Assembly: GCA_947313855.1 (NCBI GenBank)
Contig: CAMZNS010000020.1
Location: 1 to 13,415, forward strand
Source: an uncultured Deferribacteraceae bacterium
GTDB taxonomy: Bacteria > Chrysiogenota > Deferribacteres > CAMZNJ01
Length of the DNA: 13,415 bases
Reading direction: 5' to 3'
Below are positions 1 through 8,217 of the stretch, one piece after another. Position 1 is the first letter of the stretch; each line of letters starts with the position of its first letter. The notes under the pieces were generated by a model. That model ran no database searches and was not told the DNA's origin. It was given only the letters and a program-made list of their open reading frames with translations. Made by a program: the position numbers and the translations under genes.

Positions 1-163
1 TGCTTCTCCCCGCACCACCCCGCTTGCCACCACGCTTGCCACCATACCCCCCACCACGCACACTGCTTCTCCCCGCACCACCACGCTTGCCACCACGCTT
101 GCCACCATACCCACCACCACGCACACTGCTTCTCCCCGCACCACCACGCTTGCCACCACGCTT
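1..163 (+). repeat. 63-bp tandem repeat, about 2.6 copies, in frame
   Basis: Copies begin at 1, 64 and 127, each starting TGCTTCTCC. The third stops matching after 163, where the sequence runs into a signal-peptide hydrophobic core. The unit is 63 bp, or 21 codons, and frame 2 is open through all copies, so each copy adds a 21-residue Thr/Ala/Pro-rich block starting ASPRTT. Copy 1 differs from copy 2 at two places, both A to C. The array continues off the left edge, so its true length is unknown. Confidence 0.9.
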
Positions 164-1105
164 TTCTGCACCTTACTTGTCTTGTTCCTGTTTGCCCCCA
201 TTGTTTCGTCTCGTGGCGAATCTGCTCCTCGTGGCGATTTCCGCATCCTCCCTGTTATTGGTAGTCTTTCATTCTCCTCCCAGCAGTCCAGCATTATTCG
301 CTCCCACATTACCACCGTTGAGCCGGGCATTATTTTTCGCAATGGCGACACCCTTGCCCTATCCTTCGTGGAGCTTTCCTATTCACAGAACTCCCTGAAT
401 ACTGTCCAAACCCCTGAGCTTTCAGGATTAACCATTGCTGACACGACGAGTTATAGTTCTTACACGGTGATTTCCACCCCCCGTTACACCCTCTTGGGTA
501 TATTTGGCGGAACTTCGTTTGACGACAACATTACGACTAGAGCTGTCCTTGACACCGCCCTTCTTGGTGGTGCCCGCAATATTGATTTCGGTGATTCCAC
601 AACCCTTTCCCTCGGATTGGGTGCCATCTACCTTCGCAACCGTGATGCTCTGTACCCCATCCCTATTTTCAAGCTAGACATTACCACAGGCAGGCTCTTC
701 ACCTCAATCGGCTACCCGTTGTCCCTTGTTCAGTACACTGTTTCCCCTAGTTTGTACTCCATTAGTGGCAATATTGAGGTTCAGGGGAGCACAGTATCCA
801 GCAGCTTAACGAACACCTACACACCCACAAAGCACCTACTCTTCGACCTTGCCTACAGCTACAAACACGGTATTCAAACCTACGGTTTTCTCCAAAACAA
901 CACCATTCTGCAACGTATCTCGCAAGATATTTCAGCCAAGGCGTTGTACCGATACTTTTACGTGGAATCATCATACTACTTCACCTCAAACCTAAGACGT
1001 ATCGATCCCAGCAATAGCAATAACAATAATAGTAGTGCACGCCAACATATTTACAGAGAAAAACCATTCGCCACCGTAGCCCTAGGTGTGGAGTACCGGA
1101 AGTAG
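2..1105 (+). CDS. Putative secreted outer-membrane beta-barrel protein (5' partial)
   Basis: I do not recognise the family with certainty. Frame 2 is open from the window edge to the TAG at 1103-1105, so the start lies upstream. The first in-frame start-type codon inside the window is TTG at 182. It falls in the middle of a hydrophobic core (codons 54-68, LFCTLLVLFLFAPIV) that reads as a signal peptide h-region ending near VSS, so TTG182 is unlikely to be the true start. The mature part, about 275 residues, has no further hydrophobic helix. It shows alternating polar/apolar segments rich in Ser, Thr, Tyr and Phe with a C-terminal strand-like end (VALGVEYRK), typical of outer-membrane beta-barrels. 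DUF6268-like barrels are one possibility. The N-terminus ahead of the signal core is made of 21-residue repeats. A run of Asn/Ser near the C-terminus (about nt 1009-1035) is probably a surface loop. metC follows after 66 bp on the same strand with no visible promoter, so co-transcription is possible. Confidence 0.7.
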   Translation, partial: ASPRTTPLATTLATIPPTTHTASPRTTTLATTLATIPTTTHTASPRTTTLATTLFCTLLVLFLFAPIVSSRGESAPRGDFRILPVIGSLSFSSQQSSIIRSHITTVEPGIIFRNGDTLALSFVELSYSQNSLNTVQTPELSGLTIADTTSYSSYTVISTPRYTLLGIFGGTSFDDNITTRAVLDTALLGGARNIDFGDSTTLSLGLGAIYLRNRDALYPIPIFKLDITTGRLFTSIGYPLSLVQYTVSPSLYSISGNIEVQGSTVSSSLTNTYTPTKHLLFDLAYSYKHGIQTYGFLQNNTILQRISQDISAKALYRYFYVESSYYFTSNLRRIDPSNSNNNNSSARQHIYREKPFATVALGVEYRK

Positions 1106-1127
1106 CCCTGACGCAACTGACCAAAAA

Positions 1128-1149
1128 ATGACCAACACATGACCAACAC
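1128..1149 (+). repeat. 11-bp direct repeat, two copies
   Basis: ATGACCAACAC occurs at 1128-1138 and 1139-1149 and is followed by a partial third copy (ATGACGC). It fills the short gap between the beta-barrel gene and metC. The unit is not a multiple of three and lies outside any gene. Confidence 0.7.
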
Positions 1150-1158
1150 ATGACGCTC

Positions 1159-1162
1159 GGAG
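1159..1162 (+). promoter_or_regulatory. Shine-Dalgarno GGAG that decides the metC start
   Basis: GGAG directly abuts the ATG at 1163 (no spacer) but sits 9 nt before the in-frame ATG at 1172. This favours 1172 as the translation start. Confidence 0.6.
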
Positions 1163-1171
1163 ATGAACGGT

Positions 1172-2593
1172 ATGAGCAAACACGGACAACTCAACAACCC
1201 TAGTTGCACAGATGCTAATGACAACAACAGTAATCGCAATAACGCTAATCTGAGACGTGAAACACTCCTCGCCTCAGACACCCTGTGGAATCACGGTCGT
1301 AGCCATACCACCAACTCATTAGTACCCCCCATTGTGCAGACAGCGAACTTTGTGTACCCAACATGGAATGATCTGGAGAACGCATACGACAACTCCGCCA
1401 ACCACACAATCTACGGTGGCGTAAGCAACAACACGACACACCTTGCCGAAGAGAAGCTCGCACGGCTGATGAACGCACAGTCCGCACGACTTTTCCCATC
1501 AGGTATCAGTGCCATAACTAGTGCGATTTTGTCCAATATTACTGCTGGCGGTCATATTATCGTTGTTGCAAGTGCCTACAGCAACACCCTGAAATTTATT
1601 ACCCACTACCTACCAACGAAACTCAATACGGAATACACCCTTGTTTCGGGGGAGCAACTGTCGGATTTCGCCAACAGTATTCGCGATAATACACAGGTGA
1701 TAATGCTCGAATCCCCCACGTCATCTACATTCGCCGTGCAGCCCATCGAAGAGGTGGCAGCCCTTGCACGATCCCATGGCATTACCACCATACTGGACAA
1801 CACCCTCGCAACACCCCTAAACCAACAGCCCCTCAACCTTGGTATCCATATTGAGGTGCACTCCTGCTCCAAGTATCTGAACGGACACAGCGATATTATT
1901 CTCGGCGTGGCTGCTGGCGATACTCAACACATCGAAGCGTTGTACAATGGTGAGAGTCGTTTCCTTGCGTCCAAGGTTGCCCCCATGGAGTCGTGGTTGC
2001 TTTTGCGTGGTCTTAAAACCCTGCAAATTCGCATGGAGCATCAGTCTCGCAACGCTGCAACCATCGCTCGGTTTTTGGAAACGTACACGGCTGGTGCTGA
2101 TGCTGGTGCTGATGCTGGTGCTGGTGCTGGTGCTGGTGCTGATGCTGGTGCTGGTGCTGATGCTGGTGCTGGTGCTGGTGCTGGTGCTGGTGCTGGTGCT
2201 GATGCTGGTGCTGATGCTGGTGCTGGTGCTGGTGCTGATGCTGGGATTATCGAACATGTCTACTACACGGGGCTAGAATCCCACAAACAGCGTACCCTCA
2301 TCCACGCACAAATGACCGGCAACTCTGCCGTGCTCAGTATCAAGCCTCGCACAGAGGATATTTCGAAGGTGAAGGCATTCGTTGATGCGTTGCACCTGTT
2401 TGCGTTGGGCGTTAGTTGGGGATCATCCCAAAGTATGGTGTTTGTGCAGTCTATTTCGTACAGCCGTGTTCTTGATGACGAGACTTACGCTCAGGCGGGG
2501 ATACCTACAGGGTTGGTGCGGTTCTCCATCGGGCTTGAGAGTGTTGACGACTTGGTTGCTGACCTGCGTCAAGCACTGGTTCACCTCGCCTAG
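1172..2593 (+). CDS. metC: Cystathionine beta-lyase-like PLP enzyme (Cys/Met metabolism family)
   Basis: This is a fold-type I PLP enzyme of the trans-sulfuration family, 473 residues from ATG1172. It would be expected to cleave cystathionine to homocysteine, pyruvate and ammonia, or to act as a related C-S lyase. Visible motifs are FPSGISAI, ESPTSSTF, ILDNT (Asp binding the pyridine nitrogen), SCSKYLNGHSD with the Schiff-base Lys at residue 234, LRGLKTL, and a C-terminal substrate-binding Arg in LVRFSIGLE. SWG plus IGLESVDDLVADL resembles E. coli MetC more than cystathionine gamma-synthases. Oddities: (i) residues 307-358 are a pure Ala-Gly/Ala-Asp repeat at the junction of the PLP and C-terminal domains; (ii) the first 28 or so residues are an Asn-rich extension; (iii) the usual phosphate-binding Tyr-x-Arg motif reads YGG (residues 81-83), so the Arg is missing. 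Without the insert the length is close to the family norm of about 400. Substrate choice among MetC, MetB and methionine gamma-lyase activities is not certain. Confidence 0.88.
   Translation: MSKHGQLNNPSCTDANDNNSNRNNANLRRETLLASDTLWNHGRSHTTNSLVPPIVQTANFVYPTWNDLENAYDNSANHTIYGGVSNNTTHLAEEKLARLMNAQSARLFPSGISAITSAILSNITAGGHIIVVASAYSNTLKFITHYLPTKLNTEYTLVSGEQLSDFANSIRDNTQVIMLESPTSSTFAVQPIEEVAALARSHGITTILDNTLATPLNQQPLNLGIHIEVHSCSKYLNGHSDIILGVAAGDTQHIEALYNGESRFLASKVAPMESWLLLRGLKTLQIRMEHQSRNAATIARFLETYTAGADAGADAGAGAGAGADAGAGADAGAGAGAGAGAGADAGADAGAGAGADAGIIEHVYYTGLESHKQRTLIHAQMTGNSAVLSIKPRTEDISKVKAFVDALHLFALGVSWGSSQSMVFVQSISYSRVLDDETYAQAGIPTGLVRFSIGLESVDDLVADLRQALVHLA
2090..2245 (+). repeat. Hexanucleotide repeat inside metC, 26 units
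   Basis: There are 26 uninterrupted 6-bp units, each GCTGGT or GCTGAT (last GCTGGG), encoding 52 residues of Ala-Gly/Ala-Asp. Only one codon per amino acid is used (GCT, GGT, GAT, apart from the last GGG), which points to recent replication slippage rather than selection on protein sequence. Unit gain or loss keeps the frame. Confidence 0.95.
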
Positions 2594-2715
2594 CGTGTCC
2601 CGCACACACCCGCACACACCTGCACACACCTGCACACACCTGCACACACCTGCACACACCTGCACACACCTGCGTCAAGCACTGGTTCACCTCGCCTAGC
2701 GTGTCCCGCACACAC
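2562..2715 (+). repeat. Duplicated metC 3' end (48-bp direct repeat, copies 106 bp apart)
   Basis: The 48 bp at 2562-2609, covering the last ten or so codons of metC, its TAG stop and the start of the 10-bp array, recur exactly at 2668-2715. A shorter remnant (ACCTGCGTCACC-GCCTAG) occurs at 2824-2840, at the end of the second array. The second copy is a non-translated ghost of the gene tail. Confidence 0.9.
2601..2670 (+). repeat. 10-bp minisatellite, first array (7 units)
   Basis: There are seven 10-bp units: two CGCACACACC then five TGCACACACC. It begins 8 bp after the metC stop and ends at the duplicated metC tail. It is non-coding and lies between convergent genes. Confidence 0.93.
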
Positions 2716-2826
2716 CTGCACACACCTGCACACACCTGCACACACCTGCACACACCTGCACACACCTGCACACACCTGCACACACCTGCACACACCTGCA
2801 CACACCTGCACACACCTGCACACACC
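2707..2826 (+). repeat. 10-bp minisatellite, second array (12 units)
   Basis: There are twelve 10-bp units (one CGCACACACC, then eleven identical TGCACACACC) between the duplicated metC tail and the cutC stop codon. This is the same unit as the first array. The identity of the copies implies recent expansion. Confidence 0.93.
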
Positions 2827-2837
2827 TGCGTCACCGC

Positions 2838-3566
2838 CTAGTACTTGTCTGCGATGCTCCGCAAGTTCCGGACAGTCTGTGCGTCCACTATGTTGAGCTG
2901 AAAATCGCTCCCACTCCCCATTTGCGAGTCGTTCAGTACAAACTTCATGTTTGAGTTGCGATTTGTTGTTGCTGATGCGTGTATTTCGTCTACCCCTGCC
3001 CGCTTTATTACATCTTCGATTGTGTCGGGCTTCACCCCACCCCCAGCCATTATGGTCAGCCTCCCTTTGGCAAATTCCTTCATCTTGCCTAGTGTTTCTG
3101 CCCCTTCCACCACGTTATTTTTTTGTCCAGTGGTGAGCACACGGTTCATCCCTAGGCTCATGATTGCGTCTAGTGCTTCAAACGGTTCTCGTGTTTGGTC
3201 TATTCCTCGGTGAAACGTTGCTTGCATCCCCTTGCACTCTTTCATCAACGCCTTCATGTGTTCCATATGCACTTCGCCGTTTTCGTTGAGAGCTCCAAAC
3301 ACAACTCCGGGTGCACCAATTTGTTTGATGTGGTAGATATCCCTCAGCATCATCTCTATTTCGTGGTGTGTGTAGAGGAAGTCGCACCCCCTTGGTCTGA
3401 CCATCATAAACGATGGGACAGGTGCACGTAATGCAATCTCCATGAATCCGTAAGATGGTGTTAGTCCCCCTTCGGATAACGCCGAGCAAAGTTCTATCCT
3501 GTCCGCCCCATTTGCCACCGCCGTATTGAAGGACTCCAGATTGTCCACACATATTTCAAGAATCAT
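2838..3566 (-). CDS. cutC: CutC family TIM-barrel protein
   Basis: A cytoplasmic TIM-barrel protein of the CutC family, 242 residues, full length for the family. CutC was historically linked to copper tolerance, but its biochemical role is unsettled. Family motifs in order: MILEICVDNLE (1-11), GADRIELC (20-27), MVRPRGCDFLYT (55-66), GVVFGALNENGEVH (87-100), ATFHRGID (116-123), RVLTTGQ (142-148), IMAGGGV (172-178) and EIHASA (194-199). The open frame extends 26 codons upstream to 3644, but the start at 3566 is chosen because the family begins with this M-x-LE-CVD and the RNA before it carries GAGGGAG 4 nt upstream. It is separated from glpK by a terminator-like hairpin, so it probably has its own promoter, which I could not place. 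Its stop codon lies inside the remnant of the metC tail duplication. Confidence 0.92.
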   Translation of the reverse strand: MILEICVDNLESFNTAVANGADRIELCSALSEGGLTPSYGFMEIALRAPVPSFMMVRPRGCDFLYTHHEIEMMLRDIYHIKQIGAPGVVFGALNENGEVHMEHMKALMKECKGMQATFHRGIDQTREPFEALDAIMSLGMNRVLTTGQKNNVVEGAETLGKMKEFAKGRLTIMAGGGVKPDTIEDVIKRAGVDEIHASATTNRNSNMKFVLNDSQMGSGSDFQLNIVDAQTVRNLRSIADKY

Positions 3567-3677
3567 AACGCTCCCTCGCAGTAAAGATATTTGTCCACTT
3601 AAGTCGATACATTTATTGTACAGCAAAGTTTCATGCAACGCCATAATCTGTCACAGCTATTCCAAAGAATAATAATG

Positions 3678-3697
3678 AGGGGGGTGTGTGCCCCCCT
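3678..3697 (-). terminator. Hairpin downstream of glpK
   Basis: A 7-bp GC-rich stem (A plus six G at 3678-3684, six C plus T at 3691-3697) with a 6-nt loop, 15 nt past the glpK stop. On the minus strand it is followed by an AT-rich, T-biased tract (TCATTATTATTCTTT) rather than a pure T run. It is a plausible intrinsic terminator separating glpFK from cutC. Confidence 0.6.
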
Positions 3698-3711
3698 GCT
3701 CTCGTCTGTGG

Positions 3712-5220
3712 TTAGTCCCGTGCTAGCCCGAAAGAGCGGTGCACAGCATCCTGCCAAGACGAATACCCCTCGGTACGCAACGACGACGACGCATCGGGGG
3801 TAAACCTTCCCCCCTCCTGCCAGTTGTCACGAATATCGTCCACGGATTTCCAGTAACCAACAGCCAGACCAGCAGCGTAAGCCGCACCCAACGCTGTGCT
3901 TTCGATTACCTTTGGTCGAATAACAACGGTATTGATAACGTCTGCCTGTATTTGCATCATGAGGTTGTTGACCACCATTCCGCCATCCACCTTGAGCACG
4001 GCGATGTCGATACCTGAGTCGGCCTTCATGGCATCGATAACATCCCTTGTTTGGAATGCTGTTGCTTCGAGTGTTGCTCGTGCGATATGTTTTTTGGTAA
4101 TGTATCGTGTGAGTCCGACAATTACGCCCCTTGCGTCACTTCGCCAATAGGGTGCGTAGAGTCCTGAGAACGCGGGCACAAAGTAGACTCCGCCATTGTC
4201 TTCCACCCCTGCAGCAAGTGCTTCGATTTCGGGTGCCGAGCTAATGAGTTCGAGGTTGTCGCGTACCCACTGCACCAACGCTCCCGATATTGCCACTGAG
4301 CCTTCTAGTGCGTAGACCGGTTTTTCGCTGTCAAACTGGTAGCACAGTGTTGTTAGTAGTCCGTGTGTGGAGTGGTTTATCTGATGTCCGGTGTTCATGA
4401 GCATGAAGCACCCTGTGCCGTAAGTATTTTTCACGTCACCTTTTTCGAAACATAGTTGTCCTACAGTTGCTGCTTGCTGATCGCCAAGGATGCCCGCAAC
4501 CACTACTTCCCCGCCGAAGGCACTGTTGGCACGTGTTTTGCCATACCCTTTGCGGTAGCTTGATGGTAGTATTTTGGGTAGCATGGCACGTGGAACGTCC
4601 ATGTGTTCGAGTAGTTCTTCGTCCCAGTCTAGTGTTTCTAGGTTCATGAGCATTGTTCGCGATGCGTTTGTTACGTCGGTAACGTGTTCCCCTGTGAGGT
4701 TCCAGAGTATCCACGTGTCCATTGTTCCGAATATTGCGTCACCCTTCTCGCTGTCTTCCCGCAGTGATGGCACGTTGTCCAGTAGCCAGCGTATCTTTGG
4801 ACCTGCAAAGTATGTGGACAAGGGTAGTCCGGAACGCTTTTTAAACAGATCCATCAACCCCTTGCCCGGCTCATTCTCCATACTTTTGCAGATGGCATCC
4901 GTACGGAGATCTTGCCATACGATGGCGTTGTGGTATGGTTTGCCCGTGTGCCTGTTCCACACCACAGTTGTTTCCCGTTGGTTAGTAATACCCACAGCAG
5001 CAATATCCTTGTGCGTGGCATTCCCCCACCTCATGGCTTCGGTAATGGTTTTTTGCGTATTCGCCCAAATCTCCAGGGCATCATGCTCGACCCAGCCTGC
5101 CTTCGGAAATATCTGCTCATGCTCAAGCTGATGGGACGACACAATATTGCCCGACTTATCAAAAAGTATGGTACGTGAACTCGTCGTACCCTGATCGATG
5201 GAAACAATATACTTACTCAT
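3712..5220 (-). CDS. glpK: Glycerol kinase
   Basis: A FGGY-family ATP-dependent glycerol kinase, 502 residues (family about 500), which phosphorylates glycerol to sn-glycerol 3-phosphate in the cytoplasm. Visible: N-terminal phosphate-binding loop IDQGTTSSR (8-16), QRET (81-84), WVEHD (43-47), [12 protein letters not shown] (138-149), the catalytic-base segment GILGDQQA with Asp at 247, [10 protein letters not shown] (265-274), the FGGY signature around residues 365-395 (GVIVGLTRY to [10 protein letters not shown]) and VDGGM (411-415). The Gram-positive HPr-phosphorylated His loop is not evident. ATG5220 is preceded by AGGAG about 7 nt upstream. It lies 56 bp downstream of glpF on the same strand, so the two form a glycerol uptake and trapping operon. 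No glycerol-3-phosphate dehydrogenase gene is present in the window. Confidence 0.97.
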   Translation of the reverse strand: MSKYIVSIDQGTTSSRTILFDKSGNIVSSHQLEHEQIFPKAGWVEHDALEIWANTQKTITEAMRWGNATHKDIAAVGITNQRETTVVWNRHTGKPYHNAIVWQDLRTDAICKSMENEPGKGLMDLFKKRSGLPLSTYFAGPKIRWLLDNVPSLREDSEKGDAIFGTMDTWILWNLTGEHVTDVTNASRTMLMNLETLDWDEELLEHMDVPRAMLPKILPSSYRKGYGKTRANSAFGGEVVVAGILGDQQAATVGQLCFEKGDVKNTYGTGCFMLMNTGHQINHSTHGLLTTLCYQFDSEKPVYALEGSVAISGALVQWVRDNLELISSAPEIEALAAGVEDNGGVYFVPAFSGLYAPYWRSDARGVIVGLTRYITKKHIARATLEATAFQTRDVIDAMKADSGIDIAVLKVDGGMVVNNLMMQIQADVINTVVIRPKVIESTALGAAYAAGLAVGYWKSVDDIRDNWQEGGRFTPDASSSLRTEGYSSWQDAVHRSFGLARD

Positions 5221-5276
5221 AAAAAACTCCTGTCAATTAACAATTAAAAAACCTAGAACTAAGGGCAATCGCACCA

Positions 5277-6011
5277 TTACGACGCCATAAAAAACGGCAT
5301 GAACAGGTAAGTAAACAGGAATGCCGCTACACCAGCACCAACAAGGGGACCAAATACGGGCACCCAAGAGTACTTCCAATCACTATGGGTTTTGCCCGGA
5401 ATAGGCAACAACGCATGAACAATACGTGGACCAAGATCACGTGCAGGGTTGATGGCGTAACCGGTCAAACCACCCAACGACAAACCGATGGAAAACACCA
5501 CAATACCGATAATAAATGGACCGAAATATGGGGGGATAGCATTAGCCGTAATACCCAAAACAAGGGCCGCAAATACTAAGACCGTGGTTCCGATAACCTC
5601 GCTGAAGAAGTTGAAGAAGGGGGAGTAGATAGCAGGGGCGGTACAGAAGCATGCTCGTTTGGTTTCACCATCATCTGTTGCAGCAAAATGATGATAGTAC
5701 AAAATGAAAACAAGGGTCGCACCGATCATAGCACCGATTATCTGACCAGACGCATAAACAAACCAGTCTGAAACACCGATACCACCAACTAACACCTGAG
5801 CAAAACTAACCGCAGGGTTGAGGTGTCCTCCAGAGATCCAACCAGCAGTGTAAACACCGATGGTCACCGCAAATCCCCAGCCAGCTGTAATTGCGATCCA
5901 CCCAGCACCATTGGACTTTGTTTTGCCCAAAATAGCACCGGCAACAACACCGTTCCCCAGCAAGATTAGTAGTGCCGTACCGTATACTTCTGCGACAAAT
6001 ATTGGCAACAT
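5277..6011 (-). CDS. glpF: Glycerol uptake facilitator (aquaglyceroporin)
   Basis: A MIP-family inner-membrane channel of 244 residues with six predicted hydrophobic helices, admitting glycerol by facilitated diffusion. Both half-helix NPA motifs are present: GGHLNPAVS (NPA 65-67) and GYAINPARDLGPR (NPA 188-190). The Asp right after NPAR (D192) and the Gly/Arg context mark the glycerol-conducting subgroup rather than water-only aquaporins. The start is secured by AGGAGGT 6 nt before ATG6011. It is the first gene of the glpF-glpK operon and sits directly behind a strong sigma-70 promoter. A MIP protein with this NPA context next to glycerol kinase leaves little doubt about the substrate. Confidence 0.97.
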   Translation of the reverse strand: MLPIFVAEVYGTALLILLGNGVVAGAILGKTKSNGAGWIAITAGWGFAVTIGVYTAGWISGGHLNPAVSFAQVLVGGIGVSDWFVYASGQIIGAMIGATLVFILYYHHFAATDDGETKRACFCTAPAIYSPFFNFFSEVIGTTVLVFAALVLGITANAIPPYFGPFIIGIVVFSIGLSLGGLTGYAINPARDLGPRIVHALLPIPGKTHSDWKYSWVPVFGPLVGAGVAAFLFTYLFMPFFMAS

Positions 6012-6045
6012 AAATTACCTCCTTTTTAAGTTAAAGCATCTCTTA

Positions 6046-6074
6046 ATCATATATTTATTACGACTCTGTGTCAA
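6046..6074 (-). promoter_or_regulatory. Sigma-70 promoter of glpF-glpK
   Basis: On the minus strand, TTGACA (6069-6074), a 17-bp spacer and TATGAT (6046-6051) form a near-perfect consensus promoter. The start of transcription would be about 30 nt before the glpF ATG. Confidence 0.85.
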
Positions 6075-6081
6075 CAACTTT

Positions 6082-6101
6082 ATATTGATGTTATACAATA
6101 T
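6082..6101. promoter_or_regulatory. Inverted repeat just upstream of the glpF promoter
   Basis: ATATTG (6082-6087) and CAATAT (6096-6101) are perfect inverted arms with an 8-bp spacer, 7 bp upstream of the -35 box. The position fits an activator or repressor site, but the AT-rich arms are short and could arise by chance. No matching regulator gene is in the window. Confidence 0.35.
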
Positions 6102-6133
6102 CAGGCGGGTGAGTGGATATCGGGGGGCACAAA

Positions 6134-6170
6134 AAAAGGGTGTGACTACATTTAGCAATCACACCCTTTT
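6134..6170 (-). terminator. Intrinsic terminator of the hrcA-grpE-dnaK operon
   Basis: The arms at 6134-6145 and 6159-6170 are perfectly complementary over 12 bp with a 13-nt loop. On the minus strand the stem is followed by seven T residues. On the plus strand it ends in TTTT, so it could also stop transcription the other way. It lies 100 nt past the dnaK stop and insulates glpF from heat-shock readthrough. Confidence 0.9.
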
Positions 6171-6269
6171 GAAAAGGTATTTCGTTATACTTTTCCGTAC
6201 TGTTTCGGCTCCATACTCAGTCACCACTATTCGGTGCCTAAGTGGTTATATCATTTATCGTCTCCTTGA

Positions 6270-8144
6270 CTATTTTACTTCGTCGTAATCAGCATCCACA
6301 ACACCAGCATCGGAATCGGAATCGGAACTGCCACCAGCATCGCCGTTGTTTTGGTAGAGTATGCCTGCAATTTTCTGATTTACTTCCGTGAGTTTTGCCA
6401 CAGCTGTTTCGATTTCGTCTTTGTTGTCGGTTGCTATGGCTGTTGTGACCCCTGTTTTTGCTTCTTCCGCTTCAGTTTTTAGTTCGTCGTCTATTTTGTC
6501 GCCCGCGTCGGCGATTGTTTTGTCGGTGGCGTAGACTAGCTGTTCCGCACTATTCTTCACTTCAACGAGCTCTTTACGTGTTTGGTCGCTGTCTTCATTG
6601 TCTTTTGCTTCTTGCACCATGCGTTCGATTTCGTCGTCAGAGAGCCCCGAGCTGGAGGTAATTTTCACCGATTGTTCTTTGCCCGTTCCTTTGTCTTTGG
6701 CTGAGACGGATAGTATTCCGTTTGCGTCCATGTCGAATGTTACTTCGATTTGTGGCACGCCTCTAGGTGCAGGTGGTATCCCTACAAGGTCGAAGTTGCC
6801 GATTAGTTTGTTGTCGGCGGCCATTGGTCTTTCCCCTTGAGCGATGGCGATTGTTACGGCTGTTTGGTTTTCACTGTATGTGGTGAATGTTTCGGTTTTT
6901 TTGTGTGGTATTGTGGTGTTTCGTGGAACCATGACGGTCATTACGCCGCCCGCTGTTTCGATACCCAACGACAGGGGTGTTACGTCGAGTAGCACTACGT
7001 CTTGCACATCTCCACGCAAAACTGCCCCTTGTATCGATGCACCAAGTCCGACAACTTCGTCGGGGTTGATCCCTTTGTGTGGTGTTTTGCCGAAGAATGC
7101 CTCGACTTTTTCCACAACAAGTGGCATGCGTGTCATTCCGCCCACAAGGATTACCTCATCTATGTCTGATTTGTCGAGTCCAGCGTCTTTGAGTGCTTTT
7201 TTGCATGGTTCTAGGGAGTTTGTGACAAGGTCGCCTACGAGTTGTTCGAACTTGCTACGGGATAGTTTTTTCACCAAGTGTTTTGGTCCAGACTGATCTG
7301 CAGTGATGTAAGGTAGGTTTATTTCTGTTTCGGTGGTGGATGAGAGTTCGTGTTTCGCCTTTTCGGCAGCCTCTTTCAGGCGTTGCAGAGCCATTTTGTC
7401 TGCTTTGAGATCCATCCCTGTTTCGGCTTTGAATTCGTCGAGTAGCCAGTCGACAACGCGAACGTCGAAGTCATCTCCTCCGAGGAAGGTGTCGCCGTTG
7501 GTTGCTAGCACTTCAAAGACGCCGTCGCCTATTTCCAAAACAGAAACGTCGAATGTTCCCCCCCCCAGATCGTAGACCACAATCTTCTGATCAGATTTTT
7601 TGTCTAGTCCGTAAGCAAGAGCAGCGGCGGTAGGTTCGTTGATTATGCGAAGAATGTTGAGTCCTGCAATTTTTCCTGCATCTTTGGTTGCCTGACGTTG
7701 CGAGTCGTTGAAGTATGCGGGCACGGTGACTACTGCGTCTGTTACGGTTTCGCCTAGGTAGTCTTCCGCTGTTTGCTTGAGTTTTTGTAGAATCATTGCG
7801 GATATTTCGGGTGGTGCCATTTTTTTGCCGTCAACCTCTACCCAAGCGTCGTTGTTGTCGCTTTTGATAATTTTGTAGGGTAGCAGCTCTTGAGCTTTTT
7901 TGATTGCTGAGTCGTTAAATTTGCGACCGATTAGACGTTTTACAGAGAATAGTGTATTTTCGGGATTAGTCACACCTTGTCGTTTTGCGGGTGTACCTAC
8001 TAGGCGTTCGTCGCCGTTGAAAGCCACAACAGACGGTGTTGTTAGGTGTCCTTCAGCGTTTACGATTACCTTGGGTGTACCCCCTTCCATTACGGCTACA
8101 ACTGAGTTTGTTGTTCCTAAATCGATACCTATAACTTTACTCAT
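6270..8144 (-). CDS. dnaK: Molecular chaperone DnaK (Hsp70)
   Basis: A full-length Hsp70 of 624 residues, an ATP-driven cytoplasmic chaperone working with GrpE and a J-protein. Nucleotide-binding domain signatures: IDLGTTNS (7-14), [14 protein letters not shown] (191-204) and [11 protein letters not shown] (331-341). The linker DVTPLSL (387-393) leads to the substrate-binding domain (about 395-500), then a helical lid and a Gly/Ser/Asp-rich tail (about 601-624). The start is secured by AAGGAGG 6 nt before ATG8144. It lies 73 bp behind grpE on the same strand and is the last gene of the CIRCE-controlled operon. No dnaJ follows, so the J-protein must be encoded elsewhere. Nothing unusual was seen in the catalytic residues. 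Confidence 0.98.
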   Translation of the reverse strand: MSKVIGIDLGTTNSVVAVMEGGTPKVIVNAEGHLTTPSVVAFNGDERLVGTPAKRQGVTNPENTLFSVKRLIGRKFNDSAIKKAQELLPYKIIKSDNNDAWVEVDGKKMAPPEISAMILQKLKQTAEDYLGETVTDAVVTVPAYFNDSQRQATKDAGKIAGLNILRIINEPTAAALAYGLDKKSDQKIVVYDLGGGTFDVSVLEIGDGVFEVLATNGDTFLGGDDFDVRVVDWLLDEFKAETGMDLKADKMALQRLKEAAEKAKHELSSTTETEINLPYITADQSGPKHLVKKLSRSKFEQLVGDLVTNSLEPCKKALKDAGLDKSDIDEVILVGGMTRMPLVVEKVEAFFGKTPHKGINPDEVVGLGASIQGAVLRGDVQDVVLLDVTPLSLGIETAGGVMTVMVPRNTTIPHKKTETFTTYSENQTAVTIAIAQGERPMAADNKLIGNFDLVGIPPAPRGVPQIEVTFDMDANGILSVSAKDKGTGKEQSVKITSSSGLSDDEIERMVQEAKDNEDSDQTRKELVEVKNSAEQLVYATDKTIADAGDKIDDELKTEAEEAKTGVTTAIATDNKDEIETAVAKLTEVNQKIAGILYQNNGDAGGSSDSDSDAGVVDADYDEVK

Positions 8145-8217
8145 TTTCGTCCTCCTTCGTTTGTATTTATTGTTTTATTTTTATAGTATGAAGTGTTGAT
8201 TATCTATTTTTTGGTTT

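Noticed and set aside
24-398. Proline/leucine-rich open frame at the left edge
   Set aside because: It is another frame of the 63-bp repeat and the beta-barrel gene. The frame with a signal peptide and barrel-like sequence is the one starting at 2.
2505-2834. Minus-strand open frames rich in Cys-Val-Gln-Ala-Gly over the 10-bp arrays
   Set aside because: They are translations of a CA-rich minisatellite running antisense to the end of metC, with no supporting signal.
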